The notes below the pieces were generated by a model, which was not told the DNA's origin, did no database searches, and worked only from the letters and a program-made list of their open reading frames with translations. A stretch of 64,000 nucleotides of DNA from JAKFWF01 sp963750535 (GTDB taxonomy: Bacteria > Pseudomonadota > Alphaproteobacteria > Rhizobiales > Hyphomicrobiaceae): assembly GCA_963750535.1 (NCBI GenBank), contig CAVVRF010000008.1, positions 1-64,000 on the forward strand, in the 5' to 3' direction. Below are positions 15,880-26,199 of the stretch, piece by piece. Positions within the stretch are counted from its first letter, which is position 1. Each line of letters begins with the position of its first letter. Made by a program: the position numbers and the translations under genes.

Positions 15880-17205
15880 ATGAAATCCAAGCCAAGCCGC
15901 ACCGTTGCCGTCGAACTCAGCCGTCGCTCGATGCTGCGGCAGGCCTCGGCGACGGCGGCAACCGCGGCGCTGCTGTCGGCGATCCGCGCCGCTTTTCCGG
16001 CCGGCGCCTTCGCGCAGGGCAGCGGCCCGGAGGTCAAGGGCACGCGTCTCGGTTACATCGCGCTCACCGATGCCTCACCGCTGGTGATCGCCAAGGAAAA
16101 GGGCTTCTTCGCCAAGCATGGTCTTCCGGAGATGGATGTCGCCAAGCAGGCCTCGTGGGGGGCGACGCGCGACAACATGGCGCTCGGAACAAAGGCCAAC
16201 GGCATCGATGGCGGCCACATCCTGCGTCCGAAGACGCATCTCTACGCGACCGGCAAGGTGATGCAGAACAACCAGCCGCTGCCGATGTATACCCTCCTGA
16301 ATCTCAACGAGGACTGCCAGGCGCTTTCCGTTTCGAACGAGTACAAGGACCTCAAGGTCGGCACCGACTCGTCGGCGTTGAAGGAGGCATTCGCGAAGAA
16401 GAAGGCGTCCGGCAAGGAGGTGAAGGTCGCGATGACCTTCCCCGGCGGCACCCACGACCTTTGGATCCGCTACTGGCTGGCTGCGGGCGGCATCGACCCC
16501 GACAAGGATGTTTCCACGATCGTGGTGCCGCCGCCGCAGATGGTTGCCAACATGAAGGTCGGCAACATGGACGCCTTCTGCGTCGGCGAGCCATGGAACG
16601 AGCAACTCGTCAACCAGGACATCGGCTTCACCGCTGCAACGACGGGCGAGATCTGGTTCAAGCATCCCGAGAAGATCCTCGGCATGCGCGCCGACTGGGT
16701 CGACGCCAACCCGAAGGCCGCACTCGCCATCATGATGGCGACGATGGAAGCGCAGCAGTGGTGTGACAAGGCCGAGAACAAGGCCGAGATGGCCGAGATC
16801 ATCGGCCGGCGGCAATGGTTCAATGTGCCGGTGCCCGACATCATCGGGCGGATCAAGGGCGACATCAACTACGGCCGCGGCCGCAAGGTGAGCGAGCCGA
16901 AGCTCGCGATGAAATTCTGGGGCGAGGGCGGCGCGGCGTCCTATCCCTGGAAGAGCCTCGACACCTGGTTCGTCACCGAAAACATCCGCTGGGGCAAGTT
17001 CGAGCCCGGCCTCGATGTGAAGGCGCTGGTCGACAAGACCAATCGCTCAGATCTGTGGCGCGAAGCGGCAAAGGGGCTCGGCGTTGCAGGCGCGCCGACG
17101 GGCGACAGCCGCGGCAAGGAGACGTTCTTCGACGGCAAGGTGTTCGATCCGGCGGATCCGCTTGCCTACCTGAAGTCGCTGACGATCAAGCGCGCGATGG
17201 TTTGA
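15880..17205 (+). CDS. nrtA: Nitrate ABC transporter substrate-binding protein
   Basis: 441-residue periplasmic nitrate-binding protein of the NrtA/CmpA family. The N-terminus carries a twin-arginine-type signal (SRRSMLRQASATAATAALL, then AFAQG), so export is probably by Tat. The mature part begins TRLGYIALTDASPLVIAKEKG and contains GWGATRDN-like (ASWGATRDNMALG), GGTHDLWIRYWLAAGGIDP and FCVGEPWNEQLV, all family hallmarks. It is the first structural gene after the antitermination leader and is followed within 70 bases by the permease. It should deliver nitrate (possibly nitrite) to NrtB/NrtD for assimilation. Confidence 0.92.
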   Translation: MKSKPSRTVAVELSRRSMLRQASATAATAALLSAIRAAFPAGAFAQGSGPEVKGTRLGYIALTDASPLVIAKEKGFFAKHGLPEMDVAKQASWGATRDNMALGTKANGIDGGHILRPKTHLYATGKVMQNNQPLPMYTLLNLNEDCQALSVSNEYKDLKVGTDSSALKEAFAKKKASGKEVKVAMTFPGGTHDLWIRYWLAAGGIDPDKDVSTIVVPPPQMVANMKVGNMDAFCVGEPWNEQLVNQDIGFTAATTGEIWFKHPEKILGMRADWVDANPKAALAIMMATMEAQQWCDKAENKAEMAEIIGRRQWFNVPVPDIIGRIKGDINYGRGRKVSEPKLAMKFWGEGGAASYPWKSLDTWFVTENIRWGKFEPGLDVKALVDKTNRSDLWREAAKGLGVAGAPTGDSRGKETFFDGKVFDPADPLAYLKSLTIKRAMV

Positions 17206-17271
17206 CCAATGCGCCCCGCTCGTACCGTCAGCCTCGCCCAGCCAATGCAAACGGAACCCGGGATCCCAAAG

Positions 17272-18204
17272 ATGAGCGCCTCAGTTCTCAAGCTTCGAAC
17301 CGTCGAGACTTCCGCCGGCCCCATGCCGGCGGGCGTCGCAGCTGCCACGTTCGACGAGCACTCGCGCGTCGTACATACCTTGCCGGTGCCGCAACCCCCG
17401 ATCGTGGCGCGGGCACTGCGCGCGATCGGCGGCTTCCTTGCAGGGGCGTTGCCGTCGCTGCTGGTGCTCGTCGTGCTGCTGCTGATCTGGGAGCTGGCTT
17501 CGTCCGGGCCCAAGTCGAGCCTGCCGTCGCCGTCGCGGATCTGGACCGAGGCGAAGGATCTGATCGTCGATCCGTTCTTCGTCAACGGTCCCCAGGACAT
17601 CGGCCTCGGCCTGCGGGTGCTGACGTCGCTGCAGCGCGTCGCCATCGGCTTCGGTCTGTCCGCCGTCGTCGGCATTCTGCTCGGTGCCCTGGTTGGCCAG
17701 AGCCAGTGGGCGATGCGCGGGCTCGATCCGATCTTCCAGGTGCTGCGCACGGTGCCGCCGCTGGCCTGGCTGCCGATCTCGCTCGCTGCGTTTCGCGACG
17801 CCTATCCATCGGCGATCTTCGTCATCTTCATCACCGCGATCTGGCCGGTGATCATCAATACCGCAGTCGGCATTCGCAACATTCCACAGGACTATCGCAA
17901 CGTCGCGGCGGTGCTCCGCCTCAACCACGCGGAGTTCTTCTGGCGCATCATGATCCCGTCGGCCGCGCCCTACATCTTCACCGGTCTGAGGATCGGCATC
18001 GGCTTGTCGTGGCTGGCCATCGTCGCCGCCGAAATGCTCACCGGCGGCGTCGGCATCGGCTTCTTCATCTGGGACGCGTGGAACTCCTCGCGCCTGTCCG
18101 ACATCATCGTCGCTCTCGTCTACATCGGCGTCGTCGGCTTCGTTCTCGACCGGTTGGTGGCGGCCGTCGGCTCGCTGGCGACCCGCGGCACTGCAGCAGC
18201 CTGA
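17272..18204 (+). CDS. nrtB: Nitrate ABC transporter permease
   Basis: Inner-membrane subunit with about six membrane segments (PSLLVLVVLLLIWELA; VAIGFGLSAVVGILLGALVG; IFVIFITAIWPVIINT) and the BPD-transport loop YRNVAAVLRLNHAEFFWRI. This is the NtrB/SsuC-type permease fold used by nitrate, bicarbonate and sulfonate importers. The GGVGIGFFIWDAWNS segment is typical of NrtB. The start is uncertain: 17272 (MSASVLKL) gives ~310 residues, while an upstream ATG at 17209, four bases after the nrtA stop, is also possible. The gene sits between the binding protein and the ATPase. Confidence 0.9.
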   Translation: MSASVLKLRTVETSAGPMPAGVAAATFDEHSRVVHTLPVPQPPIVARALRAIGGFLAGALPSLLVLVVLLLIWELASSGPKSSLPSPSRIWTEAKDLIVDPFFVNGPQDIGLGLRVLTSLQRVAIGFGLSAVVGILLGALVGQSQWAMRGLDPIFQVLRTVPPLAWLPISLAAFRDAYPSAIFVIFITAIWPVIINTAVGIRNIPQDYRNVAAVLRLNHAEFFWRIMIPSAAPYIFTGLRIGIGLSWLAIVAAEMLTGGVGIGFFIWDAWNSSRLSDIIVALVYIGVVGFVLDRLVAAVGSLATRGTAAA

Positions 18205-18214
18205 GGAGAACATC

Positions 18215-19066
18215 ATGATCGCTCCCGTCGAACCCCGACTGCACACGCAGCCCGCTTCCCATCGTGCCGGCCAGGCTCAATTGAAGATCGATGCCGTCGA
18301 CAAGTCTTTCATGCGTGCCGGCAAGACCACGCATGTCCTGAAGGACGTCAGCCTGACCATCGACAAGGGCCAGTTCGTCGGCATCATCGGCCATTCCGGA
18401 TGCGGCAAGTCGACATTGCTGAACCTCATCGCGGGGCTGACGCAGGTCTCCGCCGGAGCCGTGCTGCTCGAGGACAAGGAGGTCAACTCGCCCGGCCCTG
18501 ATCGCGCCGTTGTGTTCCAGAACCACTCGCTGCTGCCGTGGCTCACGGTCTACGACAACGTGCGCCTGGCGGTCGACAAGGTGTTCGCATCCAGCAAGAG
18601 CAGGTCGGAGCGGCACGAGTGGACGCTGCACAATCTCGATCTCGTGCAGATGGGGCACGCCAGGGACAAGCGACCGTCGGAGATCTCGGGCGGCATGAAG
18701 CAGCGCGTCGGCATCGCGCGGGCGCTGGCGATGGAGCCCAAGATACTGCTGATGGACGAGCCGTTCGGCGCGCTCGATGCGCTGACCCGGGCCAATCTGC
18801 AGGACTCGGTGATGCAGATCCATGCCCGGCTCGGCAACACCGCGGTAATGATCACGCACGACGTCGACGAGGCGGTGCTGCTTTCCGATCGCATCGTGAT
18901 GATGACGAACGGTCCCGCCGCGCGCATCGGCGAGGTGCTCGACGTCGACCTGCCGCGACCGCGCAATCGCCTCGAGATGGTCGCCGACCCGACCTACATC
19001 CGTTGCCGCGAGGCGGTGATGAAGTTCCTCTACGAGCGCCATCGCTACGTGGAGGCGGCGGCATGA
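18215..19066 (+). CDS. nrtD: Nitrate ABC transporter ATP-binding protein
   Basis: 283-residue ATPase with Walker A GHSGCGKST, Q-loop VFQNHSLLPWLTVYDNVRLA, signature ISGGMKQRVGIARAL, Walker B ILLMDEPFGALDALTRANLQ and H-loop MITHDVDEAVLLSDR. The NHSLLPWLT and DALTRANLQ stretches are characteristic of the nitrate/sulfonate/taurine group, and the ending RNRLEMVADPTYIRCREAVM matches NrtD. The start at 18215 has an AGGAG box seven bases upstream. The stop overlaps nirB by four bases, coupling uptake to nitrite reduction. Confidence 0.92.
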   Translation: MIAPVEPRLHTQPASHRAGQAQLKIDAVDKSFMRAGKTTHVLKDVSLTIDKGQFVGIIGHSGCGKSTLLNLIAGLTQVSAGAVLLEDKEVNSPGPDRAVVFQNHSLLPWLTVYDNVRLAVDKVFASSKSRSERHEWTLHNLDLVQMGHARDKRPSEISGGMKQRVGIARALAMEPKILLMDEPFGALDALTRANLQDSVMQIHARLGNTAVMITHDVDEAVLLSDRIVMMTNGPAARIGEVLDVDLPRPRNRLEMVADPTYIRCREAVMKFLYERHRYVEAAA

Positions 19067-21587
19067 CGACGGTTATGGAGGTGCAAGCGCCGGCCGCGAT
19101 CGCGACCGCCGGGAAGAAAGTGCTGCGGAGGAAGCAGCGTCTCGTCGTGGTCGGCAACGGAATGGCGCCGGGGCGCGCGCTCGAGAAGCTGTTCGAGCTG
19201 GCGCCGGATGCCTACGAGGTGACGATCTTCAACGCCGAGCCGCGGGTCAACTACGACCGCATCATGCTTTCGCCGGTGCTGTCCGGCGAAAAGACATTCG
19301 AGCAGATCGTCATCCACGGCGATGGCTGGTACGTCAAGCACGGCGTCACGCTCTACAAGGGCACGACGATCACCTCGATCGACACCGAGGCAAAGACCGT
19401 GACCGCCGCTCGCGGCATGACGGTGGCATACGACAAGCTGATGATCGCCACCGGCTCGCAGCCGATCATCATCCCGGTGCCCGGCGCACAAGCTCGCCGG
19501 CGTCCTGACCTATCGCGATCTCGACGACGTGCGAAGCGATGCTGATCGCGGCCAGGTCGCGCGGCAACGCCGTGGTGATCGGCGGCGGCCTGCTCGGGCT
19601 CGAGGCGGCGGCCGGCCTCAAGGAGCAGGGCATGGACGTTACCGTGCTGCACCTGATGCCGACCCTGATGGAACGCCAGCTCGACCCGACCGCCGGGCAT
19701 CTGCTGCAGCAGGCCATCGAGGGGCGCGGCATCCGCGTGATAACGAAGGCCAACACCAAGGCGATCCTCGGCGAGAAGAGCGTGGAGGCGGTTCTGCTCG
19801 AGGATGGAACCCGCCTCCCGGCCGACCTCGTCGTGATGGCGGTCGGCATCCGCCCCAACGCACAGATCGCCAAGGATGCCGGCCTCGGCGTCAATCGCGG
19901 CATCGTGGTCGACGCGACGATGCGGACCAGCGATCCCGACATCTTCGCGGTCGGCGAGTGCGCCGAGGCGCACGGCCAGGTGTTCGGCCTGGTCGCGCCG
20001 CTGTACGACATGGCGAGCGTGATCGCCGCGCAGTTCGCCGGCGACGCGACCGCCGAGTTCAAGCCGAGCGCCGTTGCCACCAAGCTCAAGGTCACCGGCA
20101 TCAACCTGTTCTCGGCCGGCGATTTCGCCGATGCCAAGGACCGCGAGGAGATCGTGCTGCGCGACGCCGCGCGCGGCGTCTACAAGCGGCTCGTCCTGAA
20201 GGACGACAGCTGATCGGCGTCGTGATGTACGGCGACACCACCGACGGCGCCTGGTTCTTCGACCTCGTGAAGAAGGGCGCCGATATCGCGTGAATTGCGC
20301 GAGACCCTGATCTTCGGGCCAAGCTTTGCCGGAGGGACCAGGCTGGACCCTACGGCGGCCGTTGCAGCATTGCCGGATGAAGCGGAAATCTGCGGCTGCA
20401 ACGGCATCTGCAAGGGCAAGATCACCGGCGCGATCAACGAAGCTTGGCCTCGACCTCGCTCGACGATGTTCGAGCCCACACCAAGGCATCGGCCTCGTGC
20501 GGCTCCTGCACCGGCCTCGTCGAGCAGCTTGCTCAAGGTGACCCTCGGCGACGCCTACAATCCCGCCGCCGTGCAGCCGATGTGCAACTGCACGAGCCTC
20601 GGCCACGACGACGTGCGCCGGCTGATCGTCGCCAAGGCGCTCAAGACCATCCCGGACCTGATGCAGGCGCTCGAGTGGAAGACCTCGTGCGGCTGCGCCA
20701 AGTGCCGCCCCGCGCTCAACTACTATCTGCTCGCGACGTGGCCCGGCGAATACGCAGGACGACAGCCAGTCGCGCTTCATCAATGAGCGGGTCCACGCCA
20801 ACATCCAGAAGGACGGCACCTACTCCGTGGTGCCACGCATGTGGGGCGGGCTGACGAGCGCGAAGGAGCTGCGCGCGATCGCCGACGTGGTCGACAAGTT
20901 CAAGATCCCGACGGTCAAGGTCACCGGCGGCCAGCGCATCGACATGCTGGGCGTGCAGCAAGGAAGACCTGCCGGCGGTGTGGGCCGACCTCAATCGCGC
21001 CGGCATGGTGTCGGGCGCGGCCTATGCCAAGGGCCTGCGCACGGTGAAGACCTGCGTCGGCTCCGAGTGGTGCCGGTTCGGCACCCAGGATTCGACCGGG
21101 CTCGGCGTCAAGATCGAGAAGTTCATGTGGGGCTCGTGGACACCGGCCAAGGTCAAGATGGCGGTGTCGGGCTGTCCGCGCAATTGTGCCGAGGCCACCT
21201 GCAAGGACGTCGGCGTGATCTGTGTCGACAGCGGCTACGACATCCATTTCGCCGGTGCCGCCGGTCTCGACATCAAGGGCACGGAGGTGCTCGGCCACGT
21301 CGATACCGAGGCCGAGGACGATCGAAGTGATCGCCGCGCTCGTGCAGCTTTATCGCGAGCAGGGCCGCTATCTCGAGCGCATCTACAAATGGGCCAAGCG
21401 GGTCGGCATCGACACCATAAGGCAGCAGGTGCTCGACGACGCGGCGCGGCGGAAGGCGCTGTACGATCGCTTCGTCTTCTCGCAGAAATTCGCGCAGATC
21501 GATCCGTGGGCCGAGCGGGTCGCCGGCAAGGATGCGCACGAGTTCGCGCCGCTGGCGGATCTCTCGCTCAAGGAGGCGGCGGAATGA
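19063..21587 (+). CDS. nirB: Assimilatory NAD(P)H-nitrite reductase large subunit (multiple frameshifts)
   Basis: Cytoplasmic enzyme reducing nitrite to ammonium with siroheme. Reading across frames gives ~840 residues, the normal length. In order: FAD/NADH reductase domain (RLVVVGNGMAPGRAL; VNYDRIMLSPVLSGEK; AVVIGGGLLGLEAA), BFD-like [2Fe-2S] domain (CGCNGICKG, then CGSCTGLV), and sulfite/nitrite-reductase domain with siroheme/4Fe-4S cysteines (CVGSEWCRFGTQDS; SGCPRNCAEA). About eight one-base indels of mixed sign occur (near 19490, 20212, 20293, 20450, 20530, 20755, 20960 and 21320), with conserved sequence continuing across each. This looks like sequencing error rather than a pseudogene. 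The start overlaps nrtD by ATGA. Confidence 0.88.
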
Positions 21588-21932
21588 GCTCGGAGCGGTC
21601 GAGGTGGCTCGATATCGGCGCGCTCGACGACATCCCGGTGCGTGGCGCACGCGTGGTGAAGTCGCCGCTCGGATGCATTGCCGTGTTTCGCACTGCCGCC
21701 GACGAGGCATTCGCAATCGAGGACAGGTGCCCGCACAAGGGCGGGCCGCTGTCGCCAGGGCATCGTGCATGGCAAGGCCGTGACGTGCCCGCTGCACAAC
21801 TGGGTGATCAGCCTGGAAAGCGGCATGGCGCTCGGGGCCGACGAGGGCGCGGTAAGGACCTTCCCGCTCAGGATCGAGAAGGGGCGGCTGCTGCTCGACC
21901 GCGCGGCGGTCGCCGCGCCGAAGGCGGCATGA
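21584..21932 (+). CDS. nirD: Nitrite reductase small subunit, Rieske-type (frameshifted)
   Basis: About 115 residues. It carries the Rieske [2Fe-2S] ligand motifs CPHKGG and, after an indel near 21762, CPLHNW, as in the NirD small subunits that pass electrons to or stabilise NirB. The opening RWLDIGALDDIPVRGARVV and the tail VRTFPLRIEKGRLLL fit the NirD/Rieske-like family. It overlaps nirB and nasA at each end by four bases, so the nitrite- and nitrate-reductase genes are translationally linked. The indel is a single base within LSxGIVHGKAV, and the repaired protein is full length. Confidence 0.88.
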
Positions 21933-24608
21933 GCCGAGCCATGAACGCTGCTCCGATCCGAACGACCTGCCCTTACTGCGGCGTTGGCTGCGGCGTGATC
22001 GCGCGACCCGCTGCCGACGGGAGTGTCGAAATTTCGGGTGATCCCGACCATCCGGCCAATCGCGGCCGGCTGTGCTCGAAGGGCAGCGCGCTCGGCGAGA
22101 CGCTGGCGCTCGAAAGCCGCCTGATCGAACCTTCGATCCATGGCGTGCGTGCTGGCTGGGACGAGGCTCTCGACCTCGTCGCCGGCCGCTTCTCGGAAAC
22201 GATCGAGGCACATGGGCCCGACAGCGTCGCGCTGTACGTCTCCGGCCAGCTGCTGACCGAGGACTACTACGCCGCCAACAAGCTGATGAAGGGCTACATC
22301 GGCTCGGCCAACATCGACACCAATTCGCGACTGTGCATGGCGTCCTCGGTCGCCGGCCACAAGCGCGCGTTCGGCACCGATACGGTACCCGGCTGCTACG
22401 AGGATCTGGAGCAGGCCGATCTCGTGGTCCTCGTCGGCTCGAACCTCGCATGGTGCCATCCGATCCTGTTCCAGCGGCTCGTCGCGGCGCGCGAGCAGCA
22501 CGGCACGAAGGTCGTGGTGATCGATCCGCGCCGCACCGCGACGTGCGAGATCGCCGATATGCATCTTGCAATTGCACCGGACACTGATGTGGCACTGTTC
22601 AACGGCCTGCTCGTCAGGCTTGCGGGCGGCGACGCCATGAGCAGCTACTATGTGGCCAGCCACACCAGCGGGTTCCGCGACGCGCTCGAGGCCGCAGGCC
22701 GGATGCCGCTTGCCGGGATCGCGCGCATCACCGGCCTGTCGCATCCGGCGCTGCGCGAGTTCTATGACCTGTTCCAGCGGACCCGGCGGGTGGTGACCGT
22801 CTACAGCCAGGGCGTCAATCAATCATCGGCCGGCAGCGACAAGGTCAATGCGATCATCAACTGCCATCTGGTGACAGGCCGTATCGGCAGGCCGGGCATG
22901 GGGCCGTTCTCGGTCACCGGACAGCCGAACGCGATGGGCGGACGCGAGGTCGGTGGTCTCGCGAACATGCTGGCCGCCCACATGGAACTCGCTGATGCCG
23001 GGCACCGGCGCATCGTGCAGGAGTTCTGGAAGTCGCCGCGGATCGCCAGCAGGCCGGGTCTACAAGGCGGTCGAAATGTTCGACGCGGTCGGCGATGGCC
23101 GCATCAAGGCGCTGTGGATCATGGCCACCAATCCGGTGGTGAGCCTGCCGGAGGCCAACCGGGTGCGCGATGCGCTGCGAGCCTGCCCGTTCGTGGTCGT
23201 GTCGGACGTGGAGCGGCATACCGACACGACCGCGCTTGCGCATGTGCTGCTGCCTTCCTCCGCCTGGGGCGAGAAGGACGGCACGGTCACCAACTCGGAG
23301 CGCTGCATCTCTCGCCAGCGGCCGTTCCTGCCGCCGCCCGGCGAAGCGCGGCACGACTGGTGGCAGATCGCCGAGGTCGCCAGGCGCATGGGCTTTCGCG
23401 ACGGGTTCTCCTGGAGCAACCCGGGCGAGATCTTCGCCGAGTACGCGGCCCTGACCGGTGCCGGGAACGCTGGCACGAGGGATCTCGACATCGCGGCGCA
23501 TGGCGCGATCACGGCGGAGCAGTACGAAGCGCTGGCGCCGTTCCAGTGGCCGCAGCCGCTAGGGGAGGCAGCGCGCCAGACCCGGTTCTTCGCCGATGGT
23601 GGCTTCTTCTCCGCCGATGGCCGCGCCCGCTTCGTGCCGACACCTTATCGGCCGCCGGCTTCGACGGTGTCGGCCAGCTATCCGCTCGTTCTCAACACCG
23701 GCCGCATTCGTGATCAGTGGCACACGATGACGCGGACGGGGAAGACCGCGCGACTGCTGAACCACATGGCCGAGCCCTTCGTCGAGGTGAGCCCTGAGGA
23801 TGCAAGCCGGCTGGGCCTGCAGGCGGCCGGGCTCGCAAGGCTCGCCAGCTCCCATGGCGAGGTCGTCATGCGCGTGCTGGTGACCGAGCGGGTGAAGCCC
23901 GGCAGCGTGTTCGCGCCGATCCATTGGAACGACCAGCTGGCGAGCAGCGCACGCATCGACGCGCTCGTCGGTGCGCATGTCGACCCGGTCTCCGGCCAGC
24001 CGGCACTGAAATACACCGCGGTCGACGCAGCTCCTTTTCCGGCGCGCTGGTTCGCATTTGCCATCGGCCGGTCGCGGCCTTGCGCCGACGGGCTTGGCTA
24101 TTGGGCGCTCAGCCGCGCCAAAGCCGGATGGCGCGCCGAGCTCGCCGACCTGGCGGCGGCGCCGGACGGATCTGCCCTGGTCGAGCGCCTGTGGCCGGGT
24201 TCCGCCGCTCGCGCCGAGGTGCTTGCCTATCACGACAGCGCCCGGGGAGAGGCGCGGCTCGCCGTGTTCGAGGGAGACGTCCTGGCCGCCGCACTGTTCG
24301 TTGCCCCGCAGCCGGTGATCTGCGCCCGAGCCTTCATCGCCGAGCAGATCGGCCAGCGCTTCGAGGACGCCGCCAGCCGCTATCGGGTCCTGGCGGGTCG
24401 GCCGGGCGGCGAGGTGCGCGATACCGGGCCGATCGTCTGCGCCTGCTTCGAGGTCGGGCGCAACCAAATCCTCGATGCCGTCCGCTCGGGCCGAGCGGCA
24501 ACGGTCGAGGCGGTCGGCCGGGTGACGCGTGCCGGAACCAACTGCGGCTCCTGCCGCGCCGAGATCGGAGGATTGATCGATGCGGCTCGTCTCGCGCAAG
24601 CCGGCTGA
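21929..24608 (+). CDS. nasA: Assimilatory nitrate reductase catalytic subunit with C-terminal BFD-like domain (one frameshift)
   Basis: ~893-residue molybdopterin enzyme reducing nitrate to nitrite in the cytoplasm. N-terminal [4Fe-4S] ligands are CPYCGVGC plus LCSKG about 30 residues later. Mo-bis-MGD regions include NTNSRLCMASSVAGHKRAFG and GPFSVTGQPNAMGGREVGG. The extreme C-terminus is a BFD-like [2Fe-2S] domain (CACFEVGRNQI then TNCGSCRAEI), as in NasA/NarB types that take electrons directly from a partner. One indel near 23050 splits it. No dedicated NasC/diaphorase gene is adjacent, so the electron donor (ferredoxin or a distant reductase) is not in view. It overlaps nirD by four bases and cysG by 29. 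Confidence 0.9.
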
Positions 24609-26199
24609 GGCAGCGCCCGCCCGCATGGGCGCGCTCGCCAAGTTGCCGGTGTTTCTCGATCTTGCCGGCAAGCGCGCGGTGGTCGCCGGCGGTTCGGCGC
24701 CGGCCGCATGGAAGGCCGAGCTGCTGGCAGCGGCCGGGGCGCGAGTCGAGGTCTACGCACCCGAGTTGTCACCTGAGATGCAGGCGCTGCTGTATCGAGG
24801 CGCGGCCTCCGGGACGCTCGAGCATCACCCGCGGGAGTGGTCGTCAGACATCCTCGCCGGCGCCGCGGTCGCCCTCGCCGATGTCGAAAGCAGCGAGGAT
24901 GCACGGGCTTTCCATTCCGCCGCGCAGGCGGCCGGCGTGCCGGTGAATGTCATCGACAAGCCAGCCTATTGCCAGTTCCAGTTCGGCTCGATCGTCAATC
25001 GCTCGCCAGTGGTCGTCGGCATCTCGACAGACGGCGGCGCGCCGATCCTGGGCCAGGCGATCCGACGGCGGATCGAGACGCTGCTGCCGCCGTCGATCGC
25101 CGCCTGGGGGCGTCTTGCCAAGGAGGTTCGAGCAGCTGTCGGCGCACGCATTGCTCCCGGACCGGCGCGCCGGTTGTTCTGGGAACGATTCGCCGAGCGC
25201 GCGTTCGGCGCGGCGCCTGCCGTCGGCGATCAGGGATGGCTCGCAGGCCTGGTCGATGAGATCGCACGCAAGGACGATGCTGGTCGTGGCCGCGTCACTC
25301 TGGTTGGCGCGGGGCCCGGTGACGCCGAGCTGCTGACCCTCAAGGCGGTGCGCGCGCTGCAGGCGGCGGACGTCATACTCTACGATGACCTCGTCTCGAA
25401 CGAGGTGCTCGAGCTCGCCCGCCGCGAGGCCAAGCGCATGATGGTGGGCAAGCGCGGCTCCCGGGAGAGTTGCGAGCAGAGCGACATTAACGCGCTGATG
25501 GTGAAGCTCGCCTTGCAGGGCAAGCAGGTGGTGCGCCTGAAGTCCGGCGATCCGATGATCTTCGGTCGCGCCGGCGAGGAGATCGAGCAGCTCGAGCGCG
25601 AGGGCATCGCGGTCGCAATCGTTCCGGGCATCACGTCGGCATCGGCGATGGCGGCGGCTCTCGGCATCTCGCTGACGCATCGGGACTGCGCGCATTCGGT
25701 GCGATTTGTCACCGGCCACGCACGCTCGGGCGAGCTGCCGGCCGAGCTCGACTGGAGGGGGCTTGCCGATCCGCAGACCACGCTCGTGGTCTACATGGGC
25801 GGACGCACGGCCGCGGGGCTGGCGCGACGGCTGATCGGCGAGGGCCTCGGGCCGCAGACGGCGGTCGTTGCGGTTGCATCCCTCTCGCGGCCTGAAGAAA
25901 AGCGCTGGGCCGCCACGCTCGACGAGCTGGCGCAATCGGGATTGCCGCCGTGGCTCGAGAACCCGGTGCTGGTCGGCATTGGACGGGTGTTCGCGGACAG
26001 AGTGGAGGCGAAGCCGATTGCAATTGGCATCGATCAAGTGCTCGCCGCCACCGGCCGTTTGCGCCACTGGCCAATCGTGATCGGTCGCCCACTTCGGCTC
26101 GGGGCTATCCCTTCGCGCAATGCCGGGCAATATCGGCATGGGTCGCGAACCAGCATTCGCCCTTCGCCCTCATGTGTCCGATCAATTCTTCCAGGATGA
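24580..26199 (+). CDS. cysG: Siroheme synthase (trifunctional CysG)
   Basis: Makes siroheme for NirB. The N-terminal ~210 residues are the precorrin-2 dehydrogenase/ferrochelatase (PVFLDLAGKRAVVAGGS; YCQFQFGSIVNRSPVVVGIST). The C-terminal half is uroporphyrinogen-III C-methyltransferase (VTLVGAGPGDAELLTLKA; VVRLKSGDPMIFGRAGEE; VPGITSASAMAAALGISLTHR). MGALAKLPV at 24625 is an alternative start. The 539-residue frame is longer than typical (~460-480). Its last ~95 bases overlap the convergent deacetylase gene and read as low-complexity sequence, so an indel near 26050 may have destroyed an earlier stop. Operon position after nasA supplies cofactor with the enzymes that need it. Confidence 0.9.
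   Translation: MRLVSRKPAEAAPARMGALAKLPVFLDLAGKRAVVAGGSAPAAWKAELLAAAGARVEVYAPELSPEMQALLYRGAASGTLEHHPREWSSDILAGAAVALADVESSEDARAFHSAAQAAGVPVNVIDKPAYCQFQFGSIVNRSPVVVGISTDGGAPILGQAIRRRIETLLPPSIAAWGRLAKEVRAAVGARIAPGPARRLFWERFAERAFGAAPAVGDQGWLAGLVDEIARKDDAGRGRVTLVGAGPGDAELLTLKAVRALQAADVILYDDLVSNEVLELARREAKRMMVGKRGSRESCEQSDINALMVKLALQGKQVVRLKSGDPMIFGRAGEEIEQLEREGIAVAIVPGITSASAMAAALGISLTHRDCAHSVRFVTGHARSGELPAELDWRGLADPQTTLVVYMGGRTAAGLARRLIGEGLGPQTAVVAVASLSRPEEKRWAATLDELAQSGLPPWLENPVLVGIGRVFADRVEAKPIAIGIDQVLAATGRLRHWPIVIGRPLRLGAIPSRNAGQYRHGSRTSIRPSPSCVRSILPG

Noticed and set aside
19063..21587. nirB as a true pseudogene
   Set aside because: All catalytic and cofactor motifs survive, indels are of mixed sign and similar indels occur in many other genes; sequencing error is simpler.
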